A stretch of 64,000 nt of DNA from the NCBI GenBank assembly GCA_030533445.1, contig CM060062.1, forward strand, positions 19,857,829 through 19,921,828. The letters run 5' to 3'. Of the stretch, positions 1 through 10,925 are shown in pieces (positions within the stretch are counted from its first letter, which is position 1; each line of letters starts with the position of its first letter). The stretch comes from Cyprinodon diabolis (lineage: Eukaryota > Chordata > Actinopteri > Cyprinodontiformes > Cyprinodontidae). Under the pieces are notes generated by a model, which was given only the letters and a program-made list of their open reading frames with translations, was not told the DNA's origin and did not search any database. The translations under genes were made by a program, and so were the position numbers.

Positions 1-790
1 CTACTTCACATTATGAGTGGATTATGAGCCGGAGGCATATAAAAAGTTCTGACTGTTTAAATTTAATGAGCTTGCAGTCTGTCTGGGGTTGTTTTACAGC
101 TAGTGATGATGAGAAACATTTGCATGATCAACTGACAAAGACGTTATCCAAGAAAGCTTGGTTTTCTGTAATGAATCTTTAGTATGCATTCAGTGCAAAG
201 TGCTGACAAAGCTATTAATGCTATTTCTAACAACACAAAGAAATAACCAACTTCCAGAGGCACACATTTAATGATTTAATATTTCATGTATAACACTAAC
301 ACTTGTGGCCCAGAATGACAGTGTTAAAAAAGTATCTTAATTATGAATGTACTGAGTCCTTTCTCATTCACCTGTTAACACAACAGCACCAAAATTGTCC
401 TATTAAATTTTACAGGATATAATTTGCCACATTTTCCCATCTGCATTGAAACATTTATGGGTATATTTGGAGCAAGTTTAAAATCTGTTGAGACTATGCT
501 TAAGTTCTGAGTTTAATCAAATAATTAGTCCTGAATACTAGCAAAATGAAAACATATGTTTATTCTAAACATGTAGATTTATATATCTTCAATCTATAAT
601 AAATATTCCTGGGCCAGGGAGTGGGCTTAAAGTATCCAATCTCCCATCATGCTTACTGCTGGTCATGATTCTTTTATTTTAAATGAATTTGACTTCTGTA
701 GGTTGTTATAATCAGTTTAAAGTTTGGCTTGACATATTACAACACCGGATAAAAGTATGTCCGTTTATACAGTTCATAGGTTAATTCCCT
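1..790. other. upstream intergenic DNA, no gene seen
   Basis: This stretch is AT-rich with stops in all frames. I see no splice-bounded ORF, RNA gene or clear transposon end. It lies upstream of the putative contactin promoter. Distal regulatory sequence cannot be excluded without cross-species alignment. Confidence 0.6.
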
Positions 791-1481
791 TTAAAGGTAT
801 AGAAGACAATCTTCAATTTCCGGGTAGATCATCTAAATAAGTAGTCCTCCTAAATGTCATCATTCTGGTGATATGTTTATGTAAGGCCGCCCTACTTGCT
901 AGCCCTGCTGACTATCTTTTTCTGCGCACTTTCAGGCGCACCACACATGTGTGGTGAGCTACGGTTTCAGACAGTCATTGAAGCTCACCTTTCTGACCGC
1001 AGTTCTTTGAAAATGCCCTAGGGTCGTAAGCGAAAAAGTGTTTACGAAGTGTATGAGAAGAAAAGAAAGGTCTCAGAAGAGGCAGATATATATTCCAGAA
1101 TGCTTTGTGTGGAAAGCTCTCCAAGAAAAGCATTATGGGATTTGCTGTCACAGCGGCCCACTGTCTCACAGGCTGTTGCTACCCGACAGCGGCAACTAAT
1201 AACAAAGATGGCGCAGGCACTGTGTGGTGGAGGAGGAGTTACGTTACCAACAGGAAGCAAAAACCGGTGATCATCTGTCTGAATGATCAGTTAACTGAGT
1301 TTTCTATAAAGTCCACTATATAGTCCCCGCTGTATGTGGACACACTAAGCTTGTATGAGCTATGAGAACAGCACATTTTAAACAGAGCGTGCACGAGGAG
1401 AAATGGGCTCATGCATGCTCTTGCACTTTTTTTTTTAATCCTCCAAAAATCCGTTAAAAAAATCCTCCACAATACCTTTAA
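791..1481. mobile_element. MITE-like repeat with TTAAAGGTAT ends
   Basis: The left end reads TTAAAGGTAT (791-800) and the right end ATACCTTTAA (1472-1481), a perfect 10-bp terminal inverted repeat about 690 bp apart. A related right-hand end recurs at 28240-28422, sharing an internal block that contains GAGAAATGGGCT and the ATACCTTTAA terminus. Recurrence at two loci with the same terminus supports a dispersed non-autonomous DNA element. The short ORFs inside overlap one another in several frames and resemble no protein I know. Its superfamily is not assigned. Confidence 0.55.
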
Positions 1482-2290
1482 GTCAAATTTTTGTTAGTTT
1501 AGCTTCAAACAGTAGTTGTTAAAGTGTTTGGTCTTTAAGATCAACTAGCTTTATTAAAGATGATTCCTGTCAGGAAAAAATCCCTCCCGAAATGTTGCTA
1601 AATATGAGAGGGTTATCTGGCTCTTAATAAATATCTCTAAGGATAAAGATGGAATTTGGGGGTTTTAGAAGTATGCTGCAATGCTATATAATTTTAAGTA
1701 AAACTGAAGTAATACATGAGAGAAACCAAGTAGCACTGAGCAGTGCAAATTACTTTAAGCAATTCATTTGCAACTAACTTATTACTAAAGTAAAATTTAT
1801 CATTAATCTGTTTGCCAAATTTGCCTTTCAACACTAATCTGCTTTAGCTCTGATAATGGATGATACTACTACCGCCATGTTTTAAGAGTTAAAATTACTT
1901 TTTTTTATGTACTTTATGTAATTCAGTGGCAAGTAACTTATTACAAAAGTAGAAATTATTAATAACCTGTTTGCCAAATTAGCTTTTTAACATGGAGCTT
2001 CTTTAGCTCTGATAATGGATTGTACTACTGCCACCATGTTTTAAGAGTTAAAATGAATTAACTAATTCTATACAATTTATTTCACTTAAAAAGATTAAAT
2101 AACTTATGAGGTTGCACTCCTTATTTTTAATCTAACATTTTTTTCAATGTCTCTTTTGGGTTCAAGAAAAAAACAAAAACAGCAACAACAACTAAAAAAA
2201 GCTCAACTTATACAAAATGTGTTCCATTACTTTTTAATTGGGTATTCCAATTAAGAAAGCACTTATCTGGTGTTTCTGGGTGTGGCCCCT
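1482..2290. other. AT-rich promoter-proximal DNA with a tandem duplication
   Basis: No coding potential is seen. The segment contains the duplicated block listed separately (1771-2054) and runs up to the TATA box at 2291. Confidence 0.5.
1771..2054. repeat. diverged tandem duplication, two ~125-bp units
   Basis: The block at about 1771-1895 is repeated at about 1930-2054. Both copies share AACTTATTAC, CTGTTTGCCAAATT, TTTAGCTCTGATAATGGAT, and end in CATGTTTTAAGAGTTAAAAT. Substitutions and small indels between copies show the duplication is old. It sits roughly 250 bp upstream of the putative TATA box, so promoter-proximal elements may be duplicated with it. Confidence 0.75.
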
Positions 2291-2298
2291 TATAAAAG
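2291..2298 (+). promoter_or_regulatory. candidate TATA box for the contactin gene
   Basis: TATAAAAG occurs in the context CCCCTTATAAAAGTGG, just upstream of a locally CpG-containing segment (2325-2420) that stands out from the AT-rich surroundings. Transcription would be expected to start about 25-35 bp downstream. The downstream segment ends in a consensus donor at 2880. The link to the contactin gene 16 kb away is inferred from strand, order and the absence of any other gene. Transcript data are needed to confirm it. Confidence 0.4.
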
Positions 2299-2319
2299 TG
2301 GTATGATCCCTGGTGTGGA

Positions 2320-2879
2320 TCCTCTGTTGTCCCGCGTGCTGCTGTGCCGCCTGCTGCCGCACGCGCGCGCAGATCCGCTGCGTCCTGCTGCTAGAGCGGC
2401 ACTCTCGGATCGGAAACCGATGCAAGTCACACTGCGAAGCTTTCTTCTAAATTGCAATAAAAATCCTCTTACATTAAAATGTGAAAAAGAAGAAAATCAA
2501 ACCGAGAGGACTTTTTCTAAAGCCACCGCAGGTGTAACAGCGGATTTGTTTTTATTTTTTGGGTCCCCGCCTTCCTCCGGGCGATGCGAGCTGGACTGTC
2601 TGCGTAAAGGAGAACATGGAGCAACAGACATGAAGAGCGCATTGTAACAGCGAGTGTCTCAACTCTAAAGGCACATTCTGTTGAAGATGGAAATAATGCA
2701 CGCCAATATTTCTGCTTGAAGCGAGAGACGAGTAGAGAGGACTGCTTTAGGGAGACAAGAAGTCCAAACTATCGCTTTGGACTCAGATTGCTGCGGCTGT
2801 CAGGGGATGAAAGACTCTCCATATCATGGATTTACTGAGGGGGCAAACCAGCAGCAAGCAACACTGGAGATTTATTCAG
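2320..2879 (+). other. putative non-coding first exon (5' UTR) of contactin
   Basis: This segment is the most GC- and CpG-rich part of the first 6 kb. It ends with TTATTCAG followed by GTATTC, a reasonable splice donor. It has several short ORFs but no signal-peptide-like product. The last one starts at ATG 2826, stays open to the exon end, and would continue after splicing to 18703. Contactin genes commonly have untranslated leading exons far from the signal-peptide exon. The start is estimated from the TATA box, and additional UTR exons could exist in intron 1. Confidence 0.4.
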
Positions 2880-4119
2880 GTATTCATTTTATTTTTCAAT
2901 CCTACTTCTAAAATGTTACCAGTTTTGTCATATGTGTGTTTATTTATACTAAAACTTCCGCTACTGATGAAAAGGATAATGATCCTCTGAAGAATAAAAG
3001 TTTTTATTTCATAATCATGTTTTGTCAAATTAATGTTAAATTATTAATTAAACATGTCAGACAATTGTGTCCTTATAGTTATTCCTATATGTTACAAACA
3101 CCTCAATTTTCACATCCCAGATGAGTTTTGTCTTACTGTTTGATTAATAATTAGAATAACAACAATTGCTTCCTCTAATTGTTGCTCCCTCCTTTCAGAG
3201 GATGGTACTTTTTTCTTCCTCTGTAATAGGACCAACATTCAACTAGTATTTCCCATTTAAAACCCTCTTGGCAAAGCTCATTGTCGCCTGTAATCCACTG
3301 GGAATTGGATTCATTCCATTCTCATCATCTCTTCCTTTTCTTTTATTGCAGCCAGCTTGATTGCTTCAGGTTGTCCAAAATACTTTTGACTCTCCTTGAA
3401 GAAGTTTGCTCCTGAAAACCAAATGTCCATATGTCAAAGATGGGTGTCTGACAGGCAGCTTAAAATCCACAATTAATTAAAATGAGAGTAAAGTGAATCT
3501 GTGCATTTCTGTCACATATATCTGTCTTTAGAGGAGTCTGTAAACACAGCTTTCATTTAACAGAGACATCTGCATGCTCCCGGTACAAGCTGTTGTCAAA
3601 TTGCCCAAGCTCAACTGCAGTGCAGTTTCCTTTTTCATAAAGTGGTTGGAATAGTAGAGCTACAACACATCTCTTTGGGGAAGTCTCATTATGGATGGAC
3701 ACGTTTCCGATTATGTCATTCACTCATAGACAGGCAGAGGATGAACTTAGAGTTCATAGTACCCCGCTGAGAGCAGCCTGATAGAAAATCTGGGCATTTA
3801 ATGAGTGGTTGATGCTGAATGATTGAAATGCATTCTGATAAATACATGAGACCAAAGATTTGCATTTCAAATACTGTATAAAAAAGAAAAAAATGTTTTT
3901 TTATTCCACTATCATATTAAATAAGACATCCTTTTTAGGTCATTTGAAATTATGTCCAATAGTTCAGTTAGGATATTAGTCCCTTTGTGGTGCAACAGGG
4001 TAAGTCTGCATCTAGGACCCAAGGTTCGGTTTCCCCGAAAGATATTATGTGTAAAAACTTAGATCTAAGTTGTATTGACTGGCTGTACTGACCTTGGAAT
4101 TTGGGCATGGGTTGTTCAA

Positions 4120-4743
4120 GACAGGGGCCAACAGGGGCCAGGGCCCCTATAGAACTGGTCCTGGTACCTACTACTAATAATAATAAAAAAAACCAAGCAA
4201 TACTAGCAATGATATGGACAGACAAAGTGATTGATAGGTCCCTTGGACCCTTTTCGTTGTATTTCCTATAAAATTCTGTTTTGAGTTATGATTTCAACTG
4301 GTAGCTTCACTGCTATTGAGATAAAATCACATGTGTTTAACTAAAGTGAAACCAGTTTTAGTTAAATAATAAAAAAGAAAGATTCCTGAATTGTGAACTT
4401 ATTTTTTGGTTTTAATATGTCAAAGAGTCACTTTATTTTATCTTCTGGTACATATTTATTTATAGTTTTTCCTATTGCAAAGGAATATTTTATTTTAAGG
4501 GAAGTAAAACTGACATCATTTTCTACTGGAACAAAATAAAATTTTTATTACAGTGGTTAACATTGAAATTTTGCTTCATTCAGTGAAGAGCCACTAGTAG
4601 CTTTTGGGTTCTGCAGCTCTCTTAATATATTTGAAATCATAACTTATTGCCCTGTTTTTTGTTTTATGGTTTTTTGTGCCCCCGGTAGACCTTGCTGGAC
4701 CCACCCTGGCTCACCTTGTAAATATGGTGTAGAACCGCCACTG
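4120..4743. mobile_element. possible DNA-transposon remnant, right end only
   Basis: The sequence ends at 4743 with GTAGAACCGCCACTG. Read on the other strand this starts CAGTGGCGGTTCTAC, a kind of terminus common among fish non-autonomous DNA transposons. The opposite end is not convincing; GGGGCCAGGGCCCCTATAGAACTGG near 4133 may be its decayed counterpart. No transposase fragment is visible. Confidence 0.25.
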
Positions 4744-5492
4744 AATTTGGGAGCAGCTAAAAGGACTTACTCACTCACATTTCAATCATCTACATTCCAC
4801 AATAATAAGAGTATTATTCTTTTTTAAATATTTTTTCACACTCTCTGAAATTAAAAAGTTTACATAGAATAATATTGGTATGCATTTAACAACACGAGAG
4901 ATGATTTTTTAATGGCTTTGTAAAATTTTGGTTTTTAAGGAAACAATTTAAACACATTACTTCCCTGTAATCCGTGATAAAGAAAAATCCCTAAGAAATG
5001 AGAACGTTTTAAGGGGAAAGCTTAAAAGCAAGTCAACCCATAAACCAGACTTAAATACTAGTTCTTACAGAAGGAATGAGCTGAATTCTCTATTGTGAGA
5101 AGCTTGTAGAAACTTACAAAGAATATAATTAAAAGGACTATTCTAATAATGTAAGGAAATACATTTTAATTCATATTTGAAGAAAATAGAATATTAAACA
5201 TACTGTTAAAAATCCTCTCTTATGTGATGTTTCTAACCTTTAAATAGATTTTTTTCCCCTATTCTCACAAGAGTTTGTGGCATTAGTGGACTATTCATTA
5301 GCAGCTTAACAGGAAGTAGGACAGAGAAAATGTAGAGGGGGAAAAAAACTAAAGTAAATGGCCTGAGTCAGGAATGGAACCCTAGACAGCTGTATCGAGG
5401 ATTATAGCCTATGTGTATCATATGGCTACTTTTCCTCTATCTCATTTGACACACTACAGAAAAGGTTTAGTTTTATTTAATTTCAGATTAAA

Positions 5493-5509
5493 CCCCCCCC
5501 CCCCCCCCC
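5493..5509. repeat. poly-C tract (17 C)
   Basis: An uninterrupted run of 17 cytosines is followed by seven adenines in AT-rich DNA. Such runs are length-polymorphic and prone to assembly error. Confidence 0.9.
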
Positions 5510-6542
5510 AAAAAATCATTTTATCTTTTTATACCATTTATTAAACAGAAAGCTTTGGCAGATTCTGATCCACTTGTTTAAGAGTTTTAATCCTGGTGTG
5601 CATCCTTTTGAAATAAAGTAATGCTAACTTATGCCTCCATTTGCACTTGTATTTAAATTGCATATTGTAAACTCATTAGTTTGTGAGCACTGGGTCAATA
5701 AGAAAAGCAATACAATTTGAAAACAATTAGAGTGCTAGCTGAATGAGAGTTTATGATTATCTCTCAGCTGAGTTTCATGACTTTCGGTTGGGTAGCTCTC
5801 TTGTGTGATCCTGTTGGCAGATAAACAAACAGATAAATGGCAGTAAAAACACACCTTGGGGAAAAATGCCACCACAAAACGAAAATCAACGTTGTGTTGT
5901 GGAAGGGATGGGCACCATTTGGTAGTCTTCAGGGAAATAACAAAAGAGCAAGGTAAAGAGATATGCTGGCAGAAATATAGTGGGGGAAAAATCCCTTTGA
6001 ATAAAAGAACAATATTTAAGAATAACTGATATTATTAATCTTTAAATGACATTTCCCTGCTTTGCAGAGGGCCAGATTGAATAACAATAAAATGAAAACA
6101 AATTACTGTTTCACATGGTCCCAAAATATAACAGAATATATACCAAAGTGTATAAAGCAGAAAAAAACAATATTTCTTGTGAGCAAAGGAAAAGTAAGAG
6201 ATTGATTTTAGCCAGCTGTCAAGCAGTCTGCAGCAGTAGCTAGGGAAGGGGCAATGCTACATAACTCTTAGGGCCGGATCTATCAAAGGTTTGCGTGTAT
6301 AAAAACGTGAGCTATTTCACTGCGCACGCTAAAAAAATGTACAAACTGATCTATCAACAGCGAGCTAAAAGGATTTGGTCTTTAAAACGTGCTAAATAGC
6401 GCCTCTTATCCATTTAGTACTTTTTCTGCAATGAATATGCAATATGGGGCGTTTACACGCAAAAGTGCGTCTTGTGGGAGGAGAACATGTAAATATATTA
6501 ATTTAGCACCCGCAAAGTGATTTATCAAACCTGAAAGCAATT

Positions 6543-6872
6543 TTGCTAACGGTATCTGACTCTATATTTAACACGTTTCAAAAGAAGGTGCAAATGGTCT
6601 GCATGCGTAATTGCGCACACATGGCAGCGGTTATTGTCGCAAGAAGGAGACATCGAAATGAAGCAAGGAGACGCAGAGAACGCGTTTTTTCACTCCGTGT
6701 GAATATTTTTGGAATGAACGAGGAATCGATCATCAAAACATATCGTTTATCCAGCATTGCCATTTTGGAGCTGTTGGGGGAACTCCGAATGGATTTGGAG
6801 CCAGCCACAAGGAGGACCCACGCAATACCAGATATCACAAAACTCCTTGCAACATTGGATCTACCAATCTAG
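6543..6872 (+). pseudogene. Harbinger transposase N-terminal remnant
   Basis: The 109-residue reading frame carries an arginine-rich stretch (about residues 34-47: RRRHRNEARRRRER) followed by TYRLSSIAILELLGELR and the block DLEPATRRTHAIPDITKLLATL. The latter matches the conserved N-terminal helical region of HARBI1-type transposases, where a leucine-rich helix is followed by P-T-R-R-x-x-AI and a K-L-L-A-T-L segment. The frame stops at 6873, just where the family normally continues toward the DDE catalytic core. It is therefore a truncated pseudogene. I see no promoter or splice context suggesting host use. Confidence 0.7.
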
Positions 6873-7199
6873 TTTTTCAGAAGTGCTGCTGACGTTCTAA
6901 ATGCCATGTCGCCCTGACGCCCTAACGGAGAAACCAGACCTCCCCCCTTCGCCTGTGGAGCAACATGCCAATGCTGCGGGGATGCGTACGCGCAGTAGTC
7001 TCATCCACAGTCACTTCTTGTGAGCCATTTGGTATGTGCATTTTTCTACAGGCCATTACAAAACACCTGTTTTTTTTTTGTTTTTTTTTTTTACTGCAGT
7101 GAAGTAGAAATTCAGCCACATACCACCTTAGCGAATAAAGGTTGCCAAAGTTTTTTTCTTTATATATATATATATTTATATATATATATATATATATAC

Positions 7200-8019
7200 T
7201 AGGGATGGGACGATTTATGAAAACCGTCAGAACCGTTCGGTTAGACTGTCTCGGTTCGGTTCGCGTGTGTTTCGTTCGGTTCATGCGCTGCTCCTTTTTC
7301 TCATAGGCGAAGCGTTTACACTCCAGAGCAGAAGGTGGCGGTACTGCCACCAAAGCCAACCACCAGTACTAAACAAGAAGAAGAAGAAGCGAAGCAGCTT
7401 AGCCGGGTATAGCAGGGAAAAAAATCAGTTGTTGTGGAGAATTGTGTCAGAATGGCGAGTGGGAAAGAACAGGAGTTGGAAGACGCGCCAGCAGCACTTT
7501 ATTGGTCTGCTGTATGGGAGAGCTTTGCATTTAGAGTGACCTACGATGACGGCGGAAAGAAAGTTGTGGATAAAAGTGCAACAGTGTGCGAGCATTGTGC
7601 AACACGTTTTGTTTACGCAAACAGCAACATGACCAACATGTCATGCTAACCCCGAAATCCCTCATACTCCGTCAGCAACCCCCTCTCTGCCCCGCTGCGC
7701 TCCAGACCGGCTGCTCAAAGCAAAGCCTACAGCCCCCACTTTTGCTCCCGTCCGCTCCCCTCTCTCTCCCTTGGAGATGGAAGAGAGCATGCGCGAGATG
7801 ATTAAATTTTAAGCAGCAAAACATACGGAAATGATCCAGGGTTTCCACGGATCATTTAAAATAATTACAATCCATTATTTTTTGGGGGATTTTTTCATTA
7901 ATTCCATAAATTTTTATGGGATTTCGGTGTAACAATCAACATGTATCGAACCGAACCGAAAACCGTGACCAGAAACCGTGAATCGAACCGAACCGTGGAT
8001 TTTGTGAACCGTTCCACCC

Positions 8020-8022
<3 letters not shown>
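7200..8022 (+). mobile_element. hAT transposon nested in the Harbinger element
   Basis: The ends TAGGGATGGGACG (from 7200) and GTTCCACCCCTA (to 8022) are imperfect inverted repeats. Subterminal AACCGTTCGGTT and AACCGAACCG motifs recur on both sides. The flanking octamers ATATATAC (7192-7199) and ATATATAT (8023-8030) agree at seven of eight positions, as expected for an 8-bp hAT target duplication, but the flank is a TA microsatellite, so this test is weak. An internal ORF encodes a BED-type zinc-finger N-terminus typical of hAT transposases. Most of the transposase is deleted. Confidence 0.75.
7452..7649 (+). pseudogene. hAT transposase BED zinc-finger remnant
   Basis: From MASGKEQ the frame runs 65 residues. 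It contains SAVWESFAF, then GGKKVVDKSATVCEHCATRF and YANSNMTNM. This is the start of a BED-type zinc finger: an aromatic W-x-x-F lead, then C-x-x-C. The second metal-binding pair (H-x3-5-H/C) should follow the S/T-N-M motif but is lost to a frameshift and stop. The rest of the transposase is absent. Host BED proteins derive from such genes, but this copy is broken. Confidence 0.65.

Positions 8023-8096
<74 letters not shown>
8023..8096. repeat. (TA)n microsatellite
   Basis: Almost pure TA dinucleotides follow directly on the hAT right end and pass into TTTA units. A second short TA tract (about 7161-7198) lies on the other side of the hAT element. The hAT probably landed in one older TA array and split it. 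Confidence 0.95.
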
Positions 8097-8100
<4 letters not shown>

Positions 8101-9910
8101 TTATTTATTTATTTATTTTTTTGTTGGGGGTCACTGTAAGATTTAAATTTCTTAATACACTAGTTTATACAAACTACAAACTACTTTACCGCAAACCACA
8201 AAACGCGCAAAACCATCATTTAAATAGGGCGTCTCCAACAGTTTTGCACCTGCCACCAGTTACGCAATCACTCTTGTTAAATCACCCGCAAACCATGGCT
8301 CAGCCCCTTGCGCAAAATTTCAGTTTGCGAGCGCAAATTACTGCACGCAAAATTGGATCTTGATAAATCCGGCCCTCACTCTTCAATCACAAAATGATAC
8401 AGAGGTTACTCCAGTACTTTCCTTTGATTTTAATTGAAGTAACTCTAAACTGTAAGAATAGTATAATTAACTAATGTGCATTAGAGCATATTTTAAATCC
8501 TTGATACAATAAATTATGTTAAGCTGGATTTCCAAAAAAGCAAAGTGACACTGAATATGGTGCTATGAACACACAAAAAGTGTGAAATGTTACCTGTTTG
8601 CCCCCTTAAGCTCTCTTATAAATTATTAAGAAAAACATTAACTCATTGAAAATTTTGTAAATTAATAAGTGACCCTACTGCAGATGTTTAAATCAGCTTT
8701 AAAAGTTAATTACAAAAGAACTGTTGTGAAGTGAAATTGTTAGAAAAAAAGCACAAGCCTCACATATTTTTGAATTGTATTACAATTTATAACCAAAAAT
8801 ACCCACAATGGACTGGAACAATGTCTAGAAAGTATCATTCCCCGTGTGATAGAATGGGGGGCAGATCTCTCTTAATAGTAATGGTTTTCAAGCACCTCTC
8901 CTGTCAAACCAGCTCCCAGCTTTAGAAAGTGTGACACTCATCCTTTCTAATTTTAAGGCCAGGCTTTAAACTTTACTTCTTCATACAATTTAAAGTTAAG
9001 AGTTGCTGTGATTACGCTGAGCTGTATCTATAGTTATGCTGCTTTAGGTTTAGGCTCCTGTACTGTGACTGTATAATGAACACTTTCCATCATCCTTTAA
9101 TAACCTACTACTCTCCAGTTTTGCTTTATTTAGCTTCATTTTATCTTTTAAACATTTTCTTACAGTTTTTTCTTTTCATAGTAGCTGTATCTGATCTGGC
9201 ATTCTATCTAGCTGTGACATTGTCCTGGTGGAGGGATGGGCTCCGTTACTGCTGCCAACAACTTCATGTTCTCCTTCCATAGATACACTTTCCCTGTCTT
9301 TCAGTGATTAAAGTTGTCTTTCTCCTAGACATGGCTACTGGCTAAGCTACAAAGCAATAATCTTTATGGGTAATATAGGCTTTAAACACTTTTTAGTATT
9401 GCTGAACAAATTTCAGCATATTTGAGGTAAAATTTTGACCATTATCGTTGGTGAGCTCAAACCTTTTGATGTTGAAGCTGTTTTAAAATCATCAAATTTA
9501 GATCAAGAATTTAGCTGAACTTCTCCAGTTGGTTAATGTTACATTTATTTGGAAGACTAAAAGAATACTGTCTAATGCCTAAATCAGCCACAACTATGGC
9601 CTTTACAATATATGCATGAGCCATAAAATATATAAAAAAAAGTCACCTCAAAGTCACTGTAACAGCAATTTTTTTTTGGCAAAAAAGGACCTTTGACTGA
9701 CATGTGGTCATCCTCCCCAGTAAATCTCACACCAAACGCTGGTCATGCTGAACATTTTGGAATTCCGATGGAATTATGCCAATACAATGACTTTTAAGGA
9801 GCATAAGAGCCACAGAAACGTGTATTTAAACATGTTTACTTCCTTACTTACACACATAAGGCGATCACTGTGAAAACATGGACCCTGCTCTGTTAAGACC
9901 GTCGGTTTTA

Positions 9911-9990
<80 letters not shown>
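9911..9990. repeat. (TA)n microsatellite
   Basis: About 80 bp of uninterrupted TA repeats. Reading frames across it give alternating isoleucine-tyrosine strings, which are artefacts. Confidence 0.95.
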
Positions 9991-9993
<3 letters not shown>

Positions 9994-10837
9994 ACTGTCG
10001 GCAGGTAAACATGCTACAGCCTGTAAGCGTTGAGCAAAGTTAAACACCCCTCTTCTACCAACCTCTGATCAGGCTCAAGTTGGCGGATGTATATTGTCAT
10101 GATTTAGGTTCCAAAATGTAAAATTTCTGATCCGTTTGTTATCACCAATGATTTTGATGGTGTATAAGATCCGATCGTTTGCTGTCTACAAAAGTCTTTG
10201 AATGCTTTAGGGAAATAATTTTGCTTATACATACAAGCTTACTTTGAATTCACTTGCTGTTAGCTCTTGAGTATTATTTTATGTGTGTATGTAGTAGACA
10301 AGGACCTGTCAGGATTTTGGGAGCCAAGCTGCAATCACCAATCAACAAAGATCTTTATCTGCCCTTTGCTCATCACCAATCACAGTATCCATAAATTACT
10401 CCACTGCTGTCTAATGTACAATGTATTAAAATCATAGGAGATGTGAAAATATCATGAATTAACCACTCTTTTCATGTAGATGGCAGAGGAGATTAGCTTT
10501 TTTTTTTATTATAAATGGAAGATAAAGAAAATAATGTTGACAAAGGATGACATGGGAATGCTCTTATGAGGTTTGTAGGTTCCAAAGCTACTTACTTTAG
10601 CCCTAGAAGGACCGTTTCATCATCCTATCTCCAGCGTAGAAACCGACCAGCAGTTGTTCTCTCTCTCTCTCTGCTTCGTCACGTTGTCATCCCACAATAA
10701 ACTTATCAACAACACGGTGACCCGCGCTAAAAATTGGAGGTCTTTATAATGACTGGTCAGTTTTTCCAAGGATTTCTGTGCACTGCTGATTGACCGGTGC
10801 AAGTCTACTACTCTATGTACTGTTAGTGCTTTGATTT

Positions 10838-10925
10838 AATTCAGTTCAATTCAATTATTTATATAGTGTCAATTCACAACACGTCATCTCAAGTCACTTT
10901 ACAGAGACGATTCAATCAGATCAAT
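10838..10925. repeat. short dispersed fish repeat fragment
   Basis: TTCAGTTCAATTCAATTATTTATATAG is followed by TCAATTCACAACA and AAGTCACTTTACA. This motif order is common in fish intergenic repeats. A different element of similar style, also carrying a TTTATxxxTATAGCxC core, lies at 40496-40694. Family assignment needs a repeat library. Confidence 0.45.

Larger units (their letters stand above)
6271..8375 (+). mobile_element. PIF/Harbinger DNA transposon, decayed, with nested hAT
   Basis: The left end GGGCCGGATCTATCAA (6271-6286) and right end TTGATAAATCCGGCCC (8360-8375) form an inverted repeat with one mismatch. Flanking trinucleotides TTA and TCA fit the 3-bp target duplication of Harbinger elements, with one change. 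A 110-codon ORF inside (6543-6872) resembles the N-terminal part of Harbinger transposases. The element is interrupted by a hAT element (7200-8022) and a (TA)n tract, and the catalytic DDE part of the transposase is missing. It cannot move on its own. Confidence 0.8.

Noticed and set aside
2270..2647. 125-codon ORF across the putative promoter and first exon
   Set aside because: It starts upstream of the TATA box, has arbitrary composition tied to the CpG-rich segment and resembles no protein. It is better explained as a chance ORF in locally GC-rich DNA.
7941..8363. 140-codon + strand ORF with a long Ile-Tyr string
   Set aside because: Most of it is translation of the (TA)n microsatellite joined to Harbinger end sequence; the same artefact occurs at 6922-7359, 9774-10047 and 62864-63127.
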